Below the pieces are notes generated by a model. That model saw only the letters and a list, made by a program, of their open reading frames with translations. It searched no databases and had not been told where the DNA came from. Shown in pieces: positions 1-9,211 of a DNA stretch of 64,000 bases. A program made the translations under genes and the position numbers. Each line of letters begins with the position of its first letter. Positions within the stretch are counted from its first letter, which is position 1. Source of the DNA: DATBGO01 sp036558005 (GTDB lineage Bacteria; Actinomycetota; Actinomycetes; Streptosporangiales; Streptosporangiaceae); NCBI GenBank assembly GCA_036558005.1, contig DATBGO010000335.1:19197-83196 (forward strand). Reading direction: 5' to 3'.

Positions 1-518
1 AGGACCACGATCTTGCGGGTCAGCCGGGCGACCCGGGCCAGGATCTCCGTTGCCGAGGCCCCCTCCAGGCTCAGCTCCATGAAGGTGCTGCTCACCTGGT
101 CGGCGACTCGCAGGTCCGCGAGCTGAGACTCGAAGATGAGCGAGTGCGCCGCCTCGGTCACCGAGACGAAGGGAACCGCGCGGTGCAATTCGACCAGCGG
201 CAGGTGCAGCCGGTTGGCCACCGTGATCGCCGACGCCGGCAGGGCGTGCGTGAAGCGCCGGCCGAGTTCCACGATGACCCCCGCCGCCGAGGCCCTGGCC
301 AGCTCGGTCAGGAACCTGACCAGCCCGTCGCGCTCGCTGGACAGCGCGATCCCCGAGGTCAGGACGATCTCCCCGCCGCGCAGCAGGTGCGCGATGTCGG
401 GCACCTCCGAGATGTGGACCCAGCGGACCTCGCGGTCCAGGCCGTCGCGGCCGCCGACCACCTCGGGCAGGCCGTGCTGCACGACGTCAAGGGCGAGGAT
501 CTCCGCGACGGTAGGCAT
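1..518 (-). CDS. PucR-family transcriptional regulator, N-terminal part (cut by window edge)
   Basis: Read from an ATG at 516-518, the frame stays open to base 1 and gives about 172 residues without a stop. The first 120 residues match the PucR-like N-terminal domain (start MPTVAEILALD, then WVHISEVPDIAHLLRGGE and VLTSG), known from regulators of purine and other nitrogen catabolism. The GGDEF-like and C-terminal HTH_30 parts would lie outside the window. It begins 12 bases after the amidase stop on the same strand, so it is probably the last visible gene of the 10-gene operon reading from 12459. As a pathway regulator of the PucR type it would fit control of an amide or hydantoin-like nitrogen source. 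The domain call is from sequence; the regulatory target is inference. Confidence 0.8.
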   Translation of the reverse strand, partial: MPTVAEILALDVVQHGLPEVVGGRDGLDREVRWVHISEVPDIAHLLRGGEIVLTSGIALSSERDGLVRFLTELARASAAGVIVELGRRFTHALPASAITVANRLHLPLVELHRAVPFVSVTEAAHSLIFESQLADLRVADQVSSTFMELSLEGASATEILARVARLTRKIVV

Positions 519-530
519 CGGCCGGGCTCG

Positions 531-1961
531 CTACGTGGCGGTCGCGGCGCAGACGGCGCCGGGCGGGCGAGCCCTGCCGATCACCGACTCGGCCTGCCCG
601 GCGACCCGCAGGAGCAGCTCGTCCTGTCCCGTCGCGGCCACGAGCTGGACGCCGACCGGCAGGCCGTCCTCGCTGTATCCGGCCGGGATGGAGATCGCGG
701 GCTGGCCGGACACGTTGAACGGCCGGGCGAACACGCCCGCATCGCACTCTGCCCGCGCCACGAACCCGAGCCGGGGCGCGGGCACCGGCACGGCCGGGGT
801 GACGAGGATGTCGAGGTGGGCGCGCCACCAGGTGTTGATATCCCGGCAGGCGGCCTGCAGCGACTCCACCGAGGACACATAGCCCGACCCGGAAACCGAC
901 CGGCCCTTGCTGGCGAACTCCCACGTCCACGGCTCGACGTCCGGCTGGCTGATCTCGCGCCCGAGGCGCGCGGACCACCGGTCCAGGTCACGCAGGATGC
1001 CGACGGCGACCAGCGTGTGCAGGTCGCCCTCGTATGCCGCCTCGGCGAGGGCCGGGATTTCGGTGGCCGTCACCTGGTGGCCGAGCCGGCCGAGCGCCGA
1101 CGCGACCTTGTCCGCGGCCGCCGCGCACGCCGGGTGCACGCGTTCGCGGCCGCCGGGCGGCGCGGTGCTGACCCCGACCCGGAGCCGCCGCTCAGCCGGC
1201 CGCCCGGCCGCCGGGCGCCGGGCGGAAGCGGGCGGCGGGTACGGGTCGCCGGGTGCGCCGCCGGTCAGGTGAGGCAGCACCGCGGCCGCGTCCCTGACCG
1301 AGCGGGTGAGGATGCCCTCGCAGGTCAGGAACCCGCGGAACTCCCCGAACTCCGGTCCGAGCGAGATCGCGGCCCGGCTCGGCTTGATCCCGACCACTCC
1401 GCACATGCTGGCGGGCACCCGGATCGACCCGCCGGTGTCGTTTCCGTGCGCCACCGGAACGAAGCCGGCCGCGACGGCCGCCGCCGAGCCGCCGCTTGAG
1501 CCGCCCGGTGAGCGGGAGTGATCCCACGGGTTCCTGGTCGGGCCGTAGGCGAGCGGCTCGGTGGTGTACGAGCCGGCCAGCTCAGGGGTGTTGGTGCGGC
1601 CCAGGAGCACGAAGCCGGCCCGGCGGAAGCGCTGCGCGAGGTGAGAATCCTGCGCCGAGCGCCAGCCCGCGTCGCGCAGCACCCGCATGCCGAGGTGATA
1701 GGGGTCGCCGCGGGTGGCGCACAGCGCGTCCTTGATCAGCAGCGGGGTGCCGCCGAACGGCTGACCGGGCTTGACCTGGGAGACTTCGCGGCGAGCGCGG
1801 TCGAAGCGGCGGTGGATCACCGCGTTGAGAACGCCGTCCGCAGCCTGGATCCTGGCGATGGCCTCCTCGACGGCCATGGCCGGCGTTAGCTCGCCATCCC
1901 GCATAGCCGCGACGAGGTCATGGGCGTCCGCGAGCGGTGCCGTGCCGCCGGGGCGGTTCAC
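531..1961 (-). CDS. Amidase (amidase-signature family)
   Basis: A 476-residue amidase-signature enzyme, the normal family length. It should hydrolyse a carboxamide to acid and ammonia in the cytoplasm. The Ser-cisSer-Lys set is visible: Lys77 in LLIKDAL, the Gly/Ser loop SPGGSSGGSA at 151-160, and the nucleophile Ser179 in DTGGSIRVPA. The C-terminal third (PAISIPAGYSEDGLPVGVQL) is also typical. The start ATG overlaps the stop of the upstream ABC ATPase by 4 bases, so translation is probably coupled. GatA is unlikely because no gatB or gatC is nearby; a catabolic amidase working on a product of the hydantoinase-like steps upstream is the better inference. The substrate is unknown. Confidence 0.9.
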   Translation of the reverse strand: MNRPGGTAPLADAHDLVAAMRDGELTPAMAVEEAIARIQAADGVLNAVIHRRFDRARREVSQVKPGQPFGGTPLLIKDALCATRGDPYHLGMRVLRDAGWRSAQDSHLAQRFRRAGFVLLGRTNTPELAGSYTTEPLAYGPTRNPWDHSRSPGGSSGGSAAAVAAGFVPVAHGNDTGGSIRVPASMCGVVGIKPSRAAISLGPEFGEFRGFLTCEGILTRSVRDAAAVLPHLTGGAPGDPYPPPASARRPAAGRPAERRLRVGVSTAPPGGRERVHPACAAAADKVASALGRLGHQVTATEIPALAEAAYEGDLHTLVAVGILRDLDRWSARLGREISQPDVEPWTWEFASKGRSVSGSGYVSSVESLQAACRDINTWWRAHLDILVTPAVPVPAPRLGFVARAECDAGVFARPFNVSGQPAISIPAGYSEDGLPVGVQLVAATGQDELLLRVAGQAESVIGRARPPGAVCAATAT

Positions 1962-2833
1962 GGCGATTGGTCCCGTGCCGTCGTGTCCTGTGGCTCTGGT
2001 GAGTCTTGTGGCCCCTGATGCTCATGTTTCAGCATGACATACGGATGCAACGGGTCTGGGACAGGCGTCGCGGCCACCAGTGACTGCGTGTAGGCGTGCG
2101 CCGGCGCGGTGAGCACGCTCGCGGTCGGGCCCGTCTCCACGATCGAGCCCTCGGACATGACCGCCACCCGGTGGCACAGCTGCCGCACGACACCGAGGTC
2201 GTGCGCGATGAACAGGATCGCCACGCCCCGCTTCGCGCGCAGGTCGGCGAGCAGGTTGCAGATCTGCGCCTGGATCGACACGTCGAGCGAGGAGACGACC
2301 TCGTCGCAGATGAGCACCCTGGGGCCGACCACGAGGGCCCGCGCGATCGCGATCCGCTGGCGCTGGCCGCCAGAGAACTCCCTGGGCCTGCGCTGGCAGG
2401 CGTCGGCGGGCAGGCCGACGTCGGCCAGCGCCGCCAGCACGCGCTCCCTCCTGTCCTCCCGGCTGGCGGCGAGCTTGTTGACGACGAGGCCCTCGGCGAC
2501 GATGTCGCCCACGGACATGCGCGGGTCCAGCGAGGAGTAGGGGTTCTGGAAGATCATCTTTAGGTGCCGCCGCGCCGCCCTGAGTTCCGCGGCGCGCAGC
2601 GTGAGCAGATCCCGGCCGGCGAAGATGACCGACCCCGCCGAGGGACGGATGAGCCCGGCGATGCAGCGCGCGGTCGTGGTCTTGCCCGAACCCGACTCGC
2701 CCACCAGGCCGAGGATCTCCCCGGCGTCGAGCTGGAGGGTCACGTCACGGACGGCATCGACCCGCTGCGCGGCCGCGCCGCGGCGGCCGCGGGCGTAGGA
2801 CTTGCTGAGCCCGGACACCTCAAGCAGGGGCAT
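1958..2833 (-). CDS. Oligopeptide/dipeptide-type ABC transporter ATPase (DppF-like)
   Basis: A 291-residue cytoplasmic ATPase of a peptide/nickel-type importer. Walker A is GESGSGKTT with Lys51, the ABC signature is SGGQ at 154-157, and Walker B ends in Asp177-Glu178 (LICDEVVSSLD, where most relatives have DEP). The H-loop sits in LFIAHDLGVV. It overlaps the second ATPase by 14 bases and the amidase by 4, and lies in the same order as dpp/opp operons (binding protein, two permeases, two ATPases). The C-terminal oligopeptide domain is short here. The importer class is firm; the ligand is not readable from sequence, but the operon suggests an amide, hydantoin or modified amino acid rather than a peptide. 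Confidence 0.92.
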   Translation of the reverse strand: MPLLEVSGLSKSYARGRRGAAAQRVDAVRDVTLQLDAGEILGLVGESGSGKTTTARCIAGLIRPSAGSVIFAGRDLLTLRAAELRAARRHLKMIFQNPYSSLDPRMSVGDIVAEGLVVNKLAASREDRRERVLAALADVGLPADACQRRPREFSGGQRQRIAIARALVVGPRVLICDEVVSSLDVSIQAQICNLLADLRAKRGVAILFIAHDLGVVRQLCHRVAVMSEGSIVETGPTASVLTAPAHAYTQSLVAATPVPDPLHPYVMLKHEHQGPQDSPEPQDTTARDQSP

Positions 2834-3842
2834 CGGAGGACTCCGCCGCGGGATTGCCGGCCGGCCCGAGTTCCCCGGCGAAATGGCAGGCCGCCAGGTG
2901 CCCGGGGGTGCTCATGCCGCGCAGCAACGGCAGTTCGGCGGCGCACCGCGGCCTTGCGAACGGGCACCGCGAGCGGAAGGCGCAGCCAGAGGGCAGGCCG
3001 GTCGCGGGCGGCACCTCGCCGGGAATCGCGTCGAACCTCGCGCCCTGGCCCGCGTCCGCGCGCGGCGTGGACCGCAGCAGGCCCTGGGTGTAGGGATGCC
3101 GCGGTGCCTGGAAGATCGTCGTGGTCGCGCCGAGCTCGACGATGCGGCCGCCGTACATCACCGCGACCCGCTCGGCGAAGCCCGCGACCACGCTGAGGTC
3201 ATGCGTGATCAGCAGGATCGACATGTGCTGCTGCTCGCCCAGGCGCAGCAGCAGCCGCAGTACCTGTGCCTGGACCTTCACGTCCAGGGCCGTCGTGGGC
3301 TCGTCGGCGATGAGCAGCCTGGGCTGCTGGGCCAGGGCGATGCTGATCACGACCCGCTGCTGCTGCCCGCCTGACAGCTGGAACGGGTAGGAGCGCAAGA
3401 TCCTGGCCGGATCGGAGATGCCCACCTTGGCGAGCAGGCCCGCGGCTTCGGCGTCCCGCTGGTCCCTGCTCACCCCGGCGAGGCGAAGCGCTTCGAAGAT
3501 CTGCTTACGGACCCGCATGGTCGGGTTCAGCGACGAGTTCGGGTCCTGCAGCACGATGCCGATCTCCCGGCCCCGGACCGTGCGCCACTGCTTGCCTGCC
3601 AGCGCCAGCAGGTCACGGCCGGCGTAACGGATGTGCCCGGAGATGCTGGCGCCGCGGACCAGGCCGAGCAGCGACATGGCGGTCACGGTCTTGCCCGAGC
3701 CGGACTCGCCGACCAGCGCGAGCCGCTCGCCTGGCCAGATGCTGAGGCTGACCTCGTTGACGGCGCGGGCGACACCGGCCGGGGTGGAGAACGAGACCGA
3801 GAGCTCGCGCACGCTGAGCAGGTCATCGCTGGCGGTCATCAC
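2820..3842 (-). CDS. Oligopeptide/dipeptide-type ABC transporter ATPase (DppD-like)
   Basis: A 340-residue ATPase, partner of the DppF-like protein. Walker A is GESGSGKT with Lys51, the signature is LSGGQQQR and Walker B is LLIADEPTTALD. The C-terminal oligo_HPY extension carries the family's Cys cluster (GCAFRSRCPFARPRC), which in relatives may hold an Fe-S cluster. Together the two ATPases should form the heterodimer driving uptake. It follows the DppC-like permease after only 3 bases. Nothing is missing from the expected domain set. Confidence 0.92.
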   Translation of the reverse strand: MMTASDDLLSVRELSVSFSTPAGVARAVNEVSLSIWPGERLALVGESGSGKTVTAMSLLGLVRGASISGHIRYAGRDLLALAGKQWRTVRGREIGIVLQDPNSSLNPTMRVRKQIFEALRLAGVSRDQRDAEAAGLLAKVGISDPARILRSYPFQLSGGQQQRVVISIALAQQPRLLIADEPTTALDVKVQAQVLRLLLRLGEQQHMSILLITHDLSVVAGFAERVAVMYGGRIVELGATTTIFQAPRHPYTQGLLRSTPRADAGQGARFDAIPGEVPPATGLPSGCAFRSRCPFARPRCAAELPLLRGMSTPGHLAACHFAGELGPAGNPAAESSDAPA

Positions 3843-3845
3843 GTT

Positions 3846-4733
3846 CTACCCGCCGTCGCGGGCATGCCGGTCGCGCAGCCAGTCCCCGGCCAGGCTGAAG
3901 CTGACCGCGGTGAGCATCAGGGCCAGGCCGGGGAACAGGACCGGCCACCACACGATCGGCAGGTTCGCCTGCCCGTCCGAGATCATCGCCCCCCACTCGG
4001 GCTGGGGAGGCTGGGCGCCGACCCCGATGAAGGACAGCCCGGCGAGGGTGAGCGTCACCGCCGCGACATCCCCGGTGACCTGGACCAGCATGGTTCCGGC
4101 GGTGGCCGGCAGGATGTGCCGGCGGACGATCCACAGCCGCCGGGCCCCCAGTTCCCTGGCCGCGGTCACGTAGTCGGCGCCCTGGATGTCGGCGACCATG
4201 GCCCGCACCAGCCGCGCGTACCTCGGCCACCAGGTGACGGCCAGCGCGATCACCGCCGACCGCAGGCTCGCCCCCAGCGCCGCGGCCAGCCCGAGCGCGA
4301 GGATGAGCGGGGGGAACGCCATGCCGATGTCGGTGATGCGCATCAGCAACTCGTCCGCGATGCCGCCGGCGATGGCCGCGACCGTCCCGATGATCACGCC
4401 GGCGGCGGCTCCGCAGGCGATGACCACGGCCGCGCCCGACAGCGTGATCCGGGCTCCGTCGAGTACCCGGCTGAGCACGTCGCGGCCTGCCTCGTCGGTC
4501 CCGAGCCAGTGACCTGCCCTCGGGCCGACCAGCCGGGTGCCGAAGTCGATGGCGGTCGGGCTCTTCGGCGCCAGCAGCGGGCCGAAGACGGCGAGCAGGA
4601 TGACGAGCGCGGCCAGCCACAGGCCCACGCTGCGGATCGCCGCGGTCCGCCCGCCCAGCCCCCACCCGGTCACCGCTGACATCGGGCTGGCGCCGTCCCG
4701 CAGCGCCGCCACCTGAGGCGCCGTCTGCGTCAT
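3846..4733 (-). CDS. ABC transporter permease (DppC-like)
   Basis: A 295-residue inner-membrane permease of the binding-protein-dependent type. The N-terminal helix (VGLWLAALVILLAVFGPLL) is followed by the DppC-type stretch PRAGHWLGTDEAGRDVLSRVL and further hydrophobic segments. The EAA-loop region is around WPRYARLVRAMVADIQGADYVTAAR, which contacts the ATPase. Start and stop overlap or abut neighbours (4-base overlap with the DppB-like permease, 3-base gap to the ATPase). It forms the channel with the DppB-like protein. Confidence 0.92.
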   Translation of the reverse strand: MTQTAPQVAALRDGASPMSAVTGWGLGGRTAAIRSVGLWLAALVILLAVFGPLLAPKSPTAIDFGTRLVGPRAGHWLGTDEAGRDVLSRVLDGARITLSGAAVVIACGAAAGVIIGTVAAIAGGIADELLMRITDIGMAFPPLILALGLAAALGASLRSAVIALAVTWWPRYARLVRAMVADIQGADYVTAARELGARRLWIVRRHILPATAGTMLVQVTGDVAAVTLTLAGLSFIGVGAQPPQPEWGAMISDGQANLPIVWWPVLFPGLALMLTAVSFSLAGDWLRDRHARDGG

Positions 4734-5749
4734 GCTGCCCTCCCCGCCAGCCGCGCCCGCGGGTCCAGGCCGAGCACCAGGAGGTCAACCAGCAGGTTCA
4801 TGACGACGAAGACCAGCCCGACGCTGAGCACGACGCCCACGACAGGCTGCAGGTCCTTCTGCAGGACCGCGTTCACCGCGTAGGAACCGATGCCGGGCAG
4901 GTTGTAGATCTCCTCGACCAGCACCGTGCTTCCCAGCATCCAGCCCACCTGCATGCCGAGCAGGGTGAGGCTGGGCACCGCGGCGTTGCGCAGCGCGTGG
5001 CCGAACACCACCTGCCGTTCGGGCATGCCCTTGGACCTGGCCAGGACGATGTAGTCCTGGCCGAGCGCGGACAGCAGGTTCTCGCGCAGTGTCCGGACGA
5101 TGACGGGGATGAACAGGGCCGCCAGCGTCAGCGCGGGAAGGATCAGGTGCGAGATCGCGCTGCCCAGGGCGGCCCAGTTCCCTTCGAGCAGGCTGTCGGC
5201 GACGAGCATGCCGGTGATCTTCGGGCCCTGGCTGACATTCGCCGATATCTCGCCGCCGAGAGGAAAGATCCGCAGGTCGCCGGCGAACGCGACCTGCAGG
5301 AGCAGGCCGAGCCAGAAGACCGGCATCCCGCCCAGGCTCATGGCGAAGACGCGTATTCCCTTGTCGGCCCACTTGTCCTTCCTGACGGCCGCGATCACGC
5401 CCAGCGGGACCGAAACCAGGATGTTGATGACCATGGCGGCAAGGACAAGCTCGATGGACACCGGCAGCGCCTGCGCCAGGCTCGTCGCGACCGGGACCTG
5501 GGTCTCGGTCGAGATCCCCAGGTCGCCGTGCAGGGCGTGCCAGATGTAGCGGACATACTGCTCGGCGAGCGGGTGGTTGAGCCCGAGCCGCACCCGCTCG
5601 GCCGCCAGCCGCGCGGGAGTCGCGCCAGGTCCTACGGCGAGCCTGGCCGGGTCGCCGGGGATCACGTTGAGCATGAGGAATGTCGCCAGTGCCAGCGCCA
5701 GCAGCACGACGACGGCCCAGCAGGCTCGCCGCAGGATCTGGGTGATCAT
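4730..5749 (-). CDS. ABC transporter permease (DppB-like)
   Basis: A 339-residue membrane permease with the DppB hallmark at its N-terminus: one transmembrane helix followed by FLMLNVIPGDPARL, then a large external loop and a C-terminal bundle. The EAA-type loop is ENLLSALGQDYIVLARSKGMPERQV. The first helix (AVVVLLALALATFLML) and about five later hydrophobic segments can be seen. It lies 10 bases downstream of the binding-protein gene. The pair DppB/DppC-like suggests import across the cytoplasmic membrane of the ligand captured by the lipoprotein at 5760-7394. Confidence 0.92.
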   Translation of the reverse strand: MITQILRRACWAVVVLLALALATFLMLNVIPGDPARLAVGPGATPARLAAERVRLGLNHPLAEQYVRYIWHALHGDLGISTETQVPVATSLAQALPVSIELVLAAMVINILVSVPLGVIAAVRKDKWADKGIRVFAMSLGGMPVFWLGLLLQVAFAGDLRIFPLGGEISANVSQGPKITGMLVADSLLEGNWAALGSAISHLILPALTLAALFIPVIVRTLRENLLSALGQDYIVLARSKGMPERQVVFGHALRNAAVPSLTLLGMQVGWMLGSTVLVEEIYNLPGIGSYAVNAVLQKDLQPVVGVVLSVGLVFVVMNLLVDLLVLGLDPRARLAGRAA

Positions 5750-5759
5750 GGAATGAGGC

Positions 5760-7394
5760 TCAGACGCTCATGTTGTAGACGTTGACCGTGTAGTGGTGCG
5801 CGAGGTTGTAGGAGAATCCCTTCACCCCGGGCCCCAGCACCGTGACCCACTTGAGCACGGCCACGTTGATGCCGGGGTAGTCCGAGCCTATTGCCCGCTG
5901 CGCCTGCTGGTATTCACCGCATGCGCTCTGGACCTGCGTTTCCTGCTGCGCATGCGTGAGCTGCTTGTCGACGCTGGAATTTGAGTAGTAGAACCAGTTG
6001 TACCCGGTGCCGATGAACTTCGAGTCGTAGTACTCGTAGAGGACCTCGTTCGGGTCCAGGAACGTCGGGTATTCGTAGACGAAGCCGAGTGCCGGGGTCG
6101 TGGACGCGTGCTTCAGCAGGTTGATGTAGGCGGGGAACGCTATCCCGAGCGGCTTGGTCTTCAGGCCGATCGAGTGCAGGCTCGACGCGAGCAACTCGTA
6201 GCCCAGCTTCTCCTCGGACAGGAAGGGCAGGTACTCGATTGACACCGTCTGGCCGGTCGCGTGCGCCTGCTTTATCAGCTGCTTCGCCTTCGCGAGATCG
6301 TAGGTGGAGGCGGGGGTGCCAGAGTCATAGCAGGGGAAGTTCGGGGGCATCGGGCCGTGCGCGACGGCCGCATAGCCGCCGAATGCCGCCTTGATGAAGG
6401 CCTGGTAATTAAACGCGTAAGAAATGGCCTGGCGGACCAGTACATTCTTGGTCGGGCCGAAGACGGTGTTGAAGGCGACGTACAGCTGGACTCCCGTCTC
6501 CGCGACGTTCAGCGTGTAGCCGCTGCGGGAGGCGAAGGTCTGGTAAGCATCCGAGGGCAGCCCCTCGGCGAAGTTGACCGTGCCGCTCTGGAGTGCCTGA
6601 ACCTCGCTGGAGCCGTTCGTGTAGTAGTGCCAGGTGACGTTGGCGGCGTGCTTTCCTGACCAGCCGCCCCAGTACTTCTTGAAGTAGCCGACCGACACCG
6701 ACTCGTTGGGCACGAACTGGGTCAGCTGGTAAGGCCCCGAGCCCGCCTCGTGCGTCGCCAGCCAGGTCTGGCCCTGGTTGGTTCCCGCGTTCGCCTGGAC
6801 CAGCGCCCGGTTCAGGATGTACACGCGGGAAAGCGCGTCGAGGAAGGTGCGGTAGGGGCTGCTGAGGGTGATCACCACCTTGCCCGGCGACAGGACCTTC
6901 GACGAGGCGAAGGCGGACAGCTCGGTGTAGATGCCGGCGCCGCCCGACTTGATCCGGTCGATGCTGTACTTGACGTCCTGGGCCGTCACCTTGGCGCCGT
7001 TGTGGAACGTCACTCCCTGGCGGAGCCTGAAGGTGTAGGTCAGGCCGTCAGGCGAGACCGTCCAGCTCGTCGCCAGGTCGGGCTGGAGCTTGGGGCCCGG
7101 GCCGTTGCTGAACTGGACGAGCGTGTCGTACACGGCCCGGTCGATCTCGTCGACGTTGGACGAGTCCGAGTGCGCGGGGTCGAGGGTGGGGGGCGCGACG
7201 GTGTCGCCGATGGACAGCGTGCCGGAGACAGCCGGGCCGCCCGGCGACTGCGCGCCGGAGGCCCCGGACGTCCCCGACGACCCGCAGGCGGCGATGATCA
7301 GGCACCCGGCCGCCGCGACGAAGGCGGTACTCGTCCTGCGGTGCCGCGCGAGGATGCTGGCCGCTCGCGCTGCGCGGCGTTGATGGTCATTCAT
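5760..7394 (-). CDS. ABC transporter substrate-binding lipoprotein, family 5
   Basis: A 544-residue family-5 (peptide/nickel-type) solute-binding protein. The start at 7394 is chosen over an upstream ATG at 7514 because it is preceded by GGGAG at good spacing, overlaps the HyuB stop by 8 bases, and puts a clean lipoprotein signal first: Arg-rich n-region, hydrophobic core and lipobox IAAC with Cys37. The mature part shows the family's TLDPAHSDSSNVDEIDRAVYDTLV and YTFRLRQGVTFHNGAKVTAQDV blocks. It should be lipid-anchored outside the membrane and deliver ligand to the DppBC-like permeases. The ligand is not predictable. Confidence 0.92.
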   Translation of the reverse strand: MNDHQRRAARAASILARHRRTSTAFVAAAGCLIIAACGSSGTSGASGAQSPGGPAVSGTLSIGDTVAPPTLDPAHSDSSNVDEIDRAVYDTLVQFSNGPGPKLQPDLATSWTVSPDGLTYTFRLRQGVTFHNGAKVTAQDVKYSIDRIKSGGAGIYTELSAFASSKVLSPGKVVITLSSPYRTFLDALSRVYILNRALVQANAGTNQGQTWLATHEAGSGPYQLTQFVPNESVSVGYFKKYWGGWSGKHAANVTWHYYTNGSSEVQALQSGTVNFAEGLPSDAYQTFASRSGYTLNVAETGVQLYVAFNTVFGPTKNVLVRQAISYAFNYQAFIKAAFGGYAAVAHGPMPPNFPCYDSGTPASTYDLAKAKQLIKQAHATGQTVSIEYLPFLSEEKLGYELLASSLHSIGLKTKPLGIAFPAYINLLKHASTTPALGFVYEYPTFLDPNEVLYEYYDSKFIGTGYNWFYYSNSSVDKQLTHAQQETQVQSACGEYQQAQRAIGSDYPGINVAVLKWVTVLGPGVKGFSYNLAHHYTVNVYNMSV

Positions 7395-9207
7395 AGTGTT
7401 CTCCCAGCTCTCCAGCCCGGCCGTGAACGGGCGGGGCGAGGCCATTACGGTGGGGTCGAGCTGCGCTCGCTCCTGCGTGGCCGGAGCGGGCAGCCCGCTC
7501 TGGGGACAGCTCAAGGACGCTTCCCGCCCTTATCCGCACTCCGTAGGTGTCCCACGCGGCTTCTTCGCCGACGTAGCCGTCGATGACGTCGTCGAGCACG
7601 TCCTGCGGGGCGCGCTCCAGCGGATCGCCGTAACCCGCGCCGCCGCCGCTGAGGTTCACGAACCTGTCGCCGATGCTCAGCGGCGCGCGCTGCATCCGCA
7701 GGCGGCGCTCTCGTGCGGTCCCCGGATAGATGACGAATCCGTTGGTGGCGCCGCTGTGCCCGCCGGCCAGGCCGCGGGTGGCGGTCAGCGTCTTCTTCTT
7801 CATCGAGAGGATCTCGCCGGGACGGCTGGCCTGGACGACGCGCCGGATGCCCAGCCCGCCGCGGTACTGGCCGGGCCCGCCAGAGTCGGTGCGGAGCTCC
7901 AGGCTCTCGTGGAACAGGCCAGCCTTCTGTTCGAGCACCTCCACCGGGGTGTTGCGGCCGACGGTCTCGCACGGGTTCTGCTGGGCGGAAGCCCCGTCAT
8001 GGAACGGCGTCCCGCCCCAGCCGATGCCCTCGAGGTTGCTGATCACGAACGACTCTCCGGTCAGCGGCTCCTGCACCACGGCCATGAAGCCCGGCTCGTC
8101 CCCCGCGGTGGACGCGCCCACGTCGGGCAGTGCCTGCGCGAGCGCGTTGCGGATGACCTCCGTCGCCACCATGTGAGTCCAGAGCGTGAAGGTCGGCGCG
8201 GGGTAGACGGCATGGAAGAGGTTGCCCTCGGGGGCGATCACCTTGAGCTGCTCGAAGTGGCCCGCGTTCGCCGGGGCATCCGGAGACGTGAGCGACTTGA
8301 AGATGTTCTTGACCATCGCCACCGTGGCGCCGAAGGGCATGTTGATCGGCCCGGGCACCTGATCCTGGGAGCCCTGGAAATCGACGATGAACTCGTCGCT
8401 GGTGATCGTGATCGTGACGGCCACCCGGACCGGATCCTGCGACACGCCGTCGTCGTCCATGTAGTCCGACGCTGTCCAGGTGCCGCGCGGAAGCTCAGCC
8501 AGGCGCCGCTGCACCAGCCTGCGGCCGTGCGCGATGACCGCCTCGATGGCCGCTTCCACCTGGTCATGGCCGTACCTGGCGTAGATCTCCTGTACGCCCT
8601 TCTCGCCGACCCTGATCGACGAGACCTGCGCGTTCAGGTCGCCGATCACGATCTCGGGCATCCGGCTGTTGAACCGGATGAAGTCGATCCACTCGGGGTC
8701 GAACTCGTATCCCTTCATCACCCGGGTCGCCGGGAAGACGCAGCCCTCCTGATGCAGGGACGTGGAGTCCAGGACGTAGCCGGGGTCCTTGGCGCCCAAG
8801 TCGCGCCAGTGGGCGCGGATGGCCAGGTAGGAGACCAGCCTGGGCGGCGGCCCGGGCAGGAACACCGGCGCCACCAGCACGGCGTCGTAGGTGTGCGCCG
8901 AGCTCCAGTAGGGATAGTTCAGCAGGATGACGTCGCCGGGCCGGAGATTCTGGATGCCCACGTGCCGCAGGGCGTGCTCGAGCGCCATGTCGTTGGCGCC
9001 GAGGAAGACCGCGATGCCGGTCGCCTCCGCGATGAGCTTGAGGTCCAGCGTGTAGATGGAGATGCCGAAGTCGAGGACTTCGTAGATCCCGGGATTGAAC
9101 GCGGTGCGGACGAGCGTCCGCCGCATCTGCTCGGCGACGGACAGGAACCCGTGGTGTATTACCTCGAGCGTGATGCCGTCAAGCTCGGCGCGCTGCGCTT
9201 CGGGCAC
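7387..9207 (-). CDS. hyuB: Hydantoinase B / oxoprolinase C-half family protein
   Basis: A 606-residue protein of the HyuB family (N-methylhydantoinase beta, acetone carboxylase alpha-like, C-terminal half of 5-oxoprolinase). Recognisable blocks are the N-terminal EVIHHGFLSVAEQM, RPGDVILLNYPYWSSAHTYDAVLV and the C-terminal GGPGQYRGGLGIRRVV. With HyuA it should form an ATP-dependent enzyme opening a cyclic amide (hydantoin or oxoproline-like) or carboxylating a ketone. It begins 4 bases after the hyuA stop. The exact reaction cannot be set from sequence, because hydantoinase, oxoprolinase and acetophenone/acetone carboxylase share these families. Confidence 0.9.
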   Translation of the reverse strand: MPEAQRAELDGITLEVIHHGFLSVAEQMRRTLVRTAFNPGIYEVLDFGISIYTLDLKLIAEATGIAVFLGANDMALEHALRHVGIQNLRPGDVILLNYPYWSSAHTYDAVLVAPVFLPGPPPRLVSYLAIRAHWRDLGAKDPGYVLDSTSLHQEGCVFPATRVMKGYEFDPEWIDFIRFNSRMPEIVIGDLNAQVSSIRVGEKGVQEIYARYGHDQVEAAIEAVIAHGRRLVQRRLAELPRGTWTASDYMDDDGVSQDPVRVAVTITITSDEFIVDFQGSQDQVPGPINMPFGATVAMVKNIFKSLTSPDAPANAGHFEQLKVIAPEGNLFHAVYPAPTFTLWTHMVATEVIRNALAQALPDVGASTAGDEPGFMAVVQEPLTGESFVISNLEGIGWGGTPFHDGASAQQNPCETVGRNTPVEVLEQKAGLFHESLELRTDSGGPGQYRGGLGIRRVVQASRPGEILSMKKKTLTATRGLAGGHSGATNGFVIYPGTARERRLRMQRAPLSIGDRFVNLSGGGAGYGDPLERAPQDVLDDVIDGYVGEEAAWDTYGVRIRAGSVLELSPERAARSGHAGASAARPHRNGLAPPVHGRAGELGEHYE

Positions 9208-9211
9208 GCTG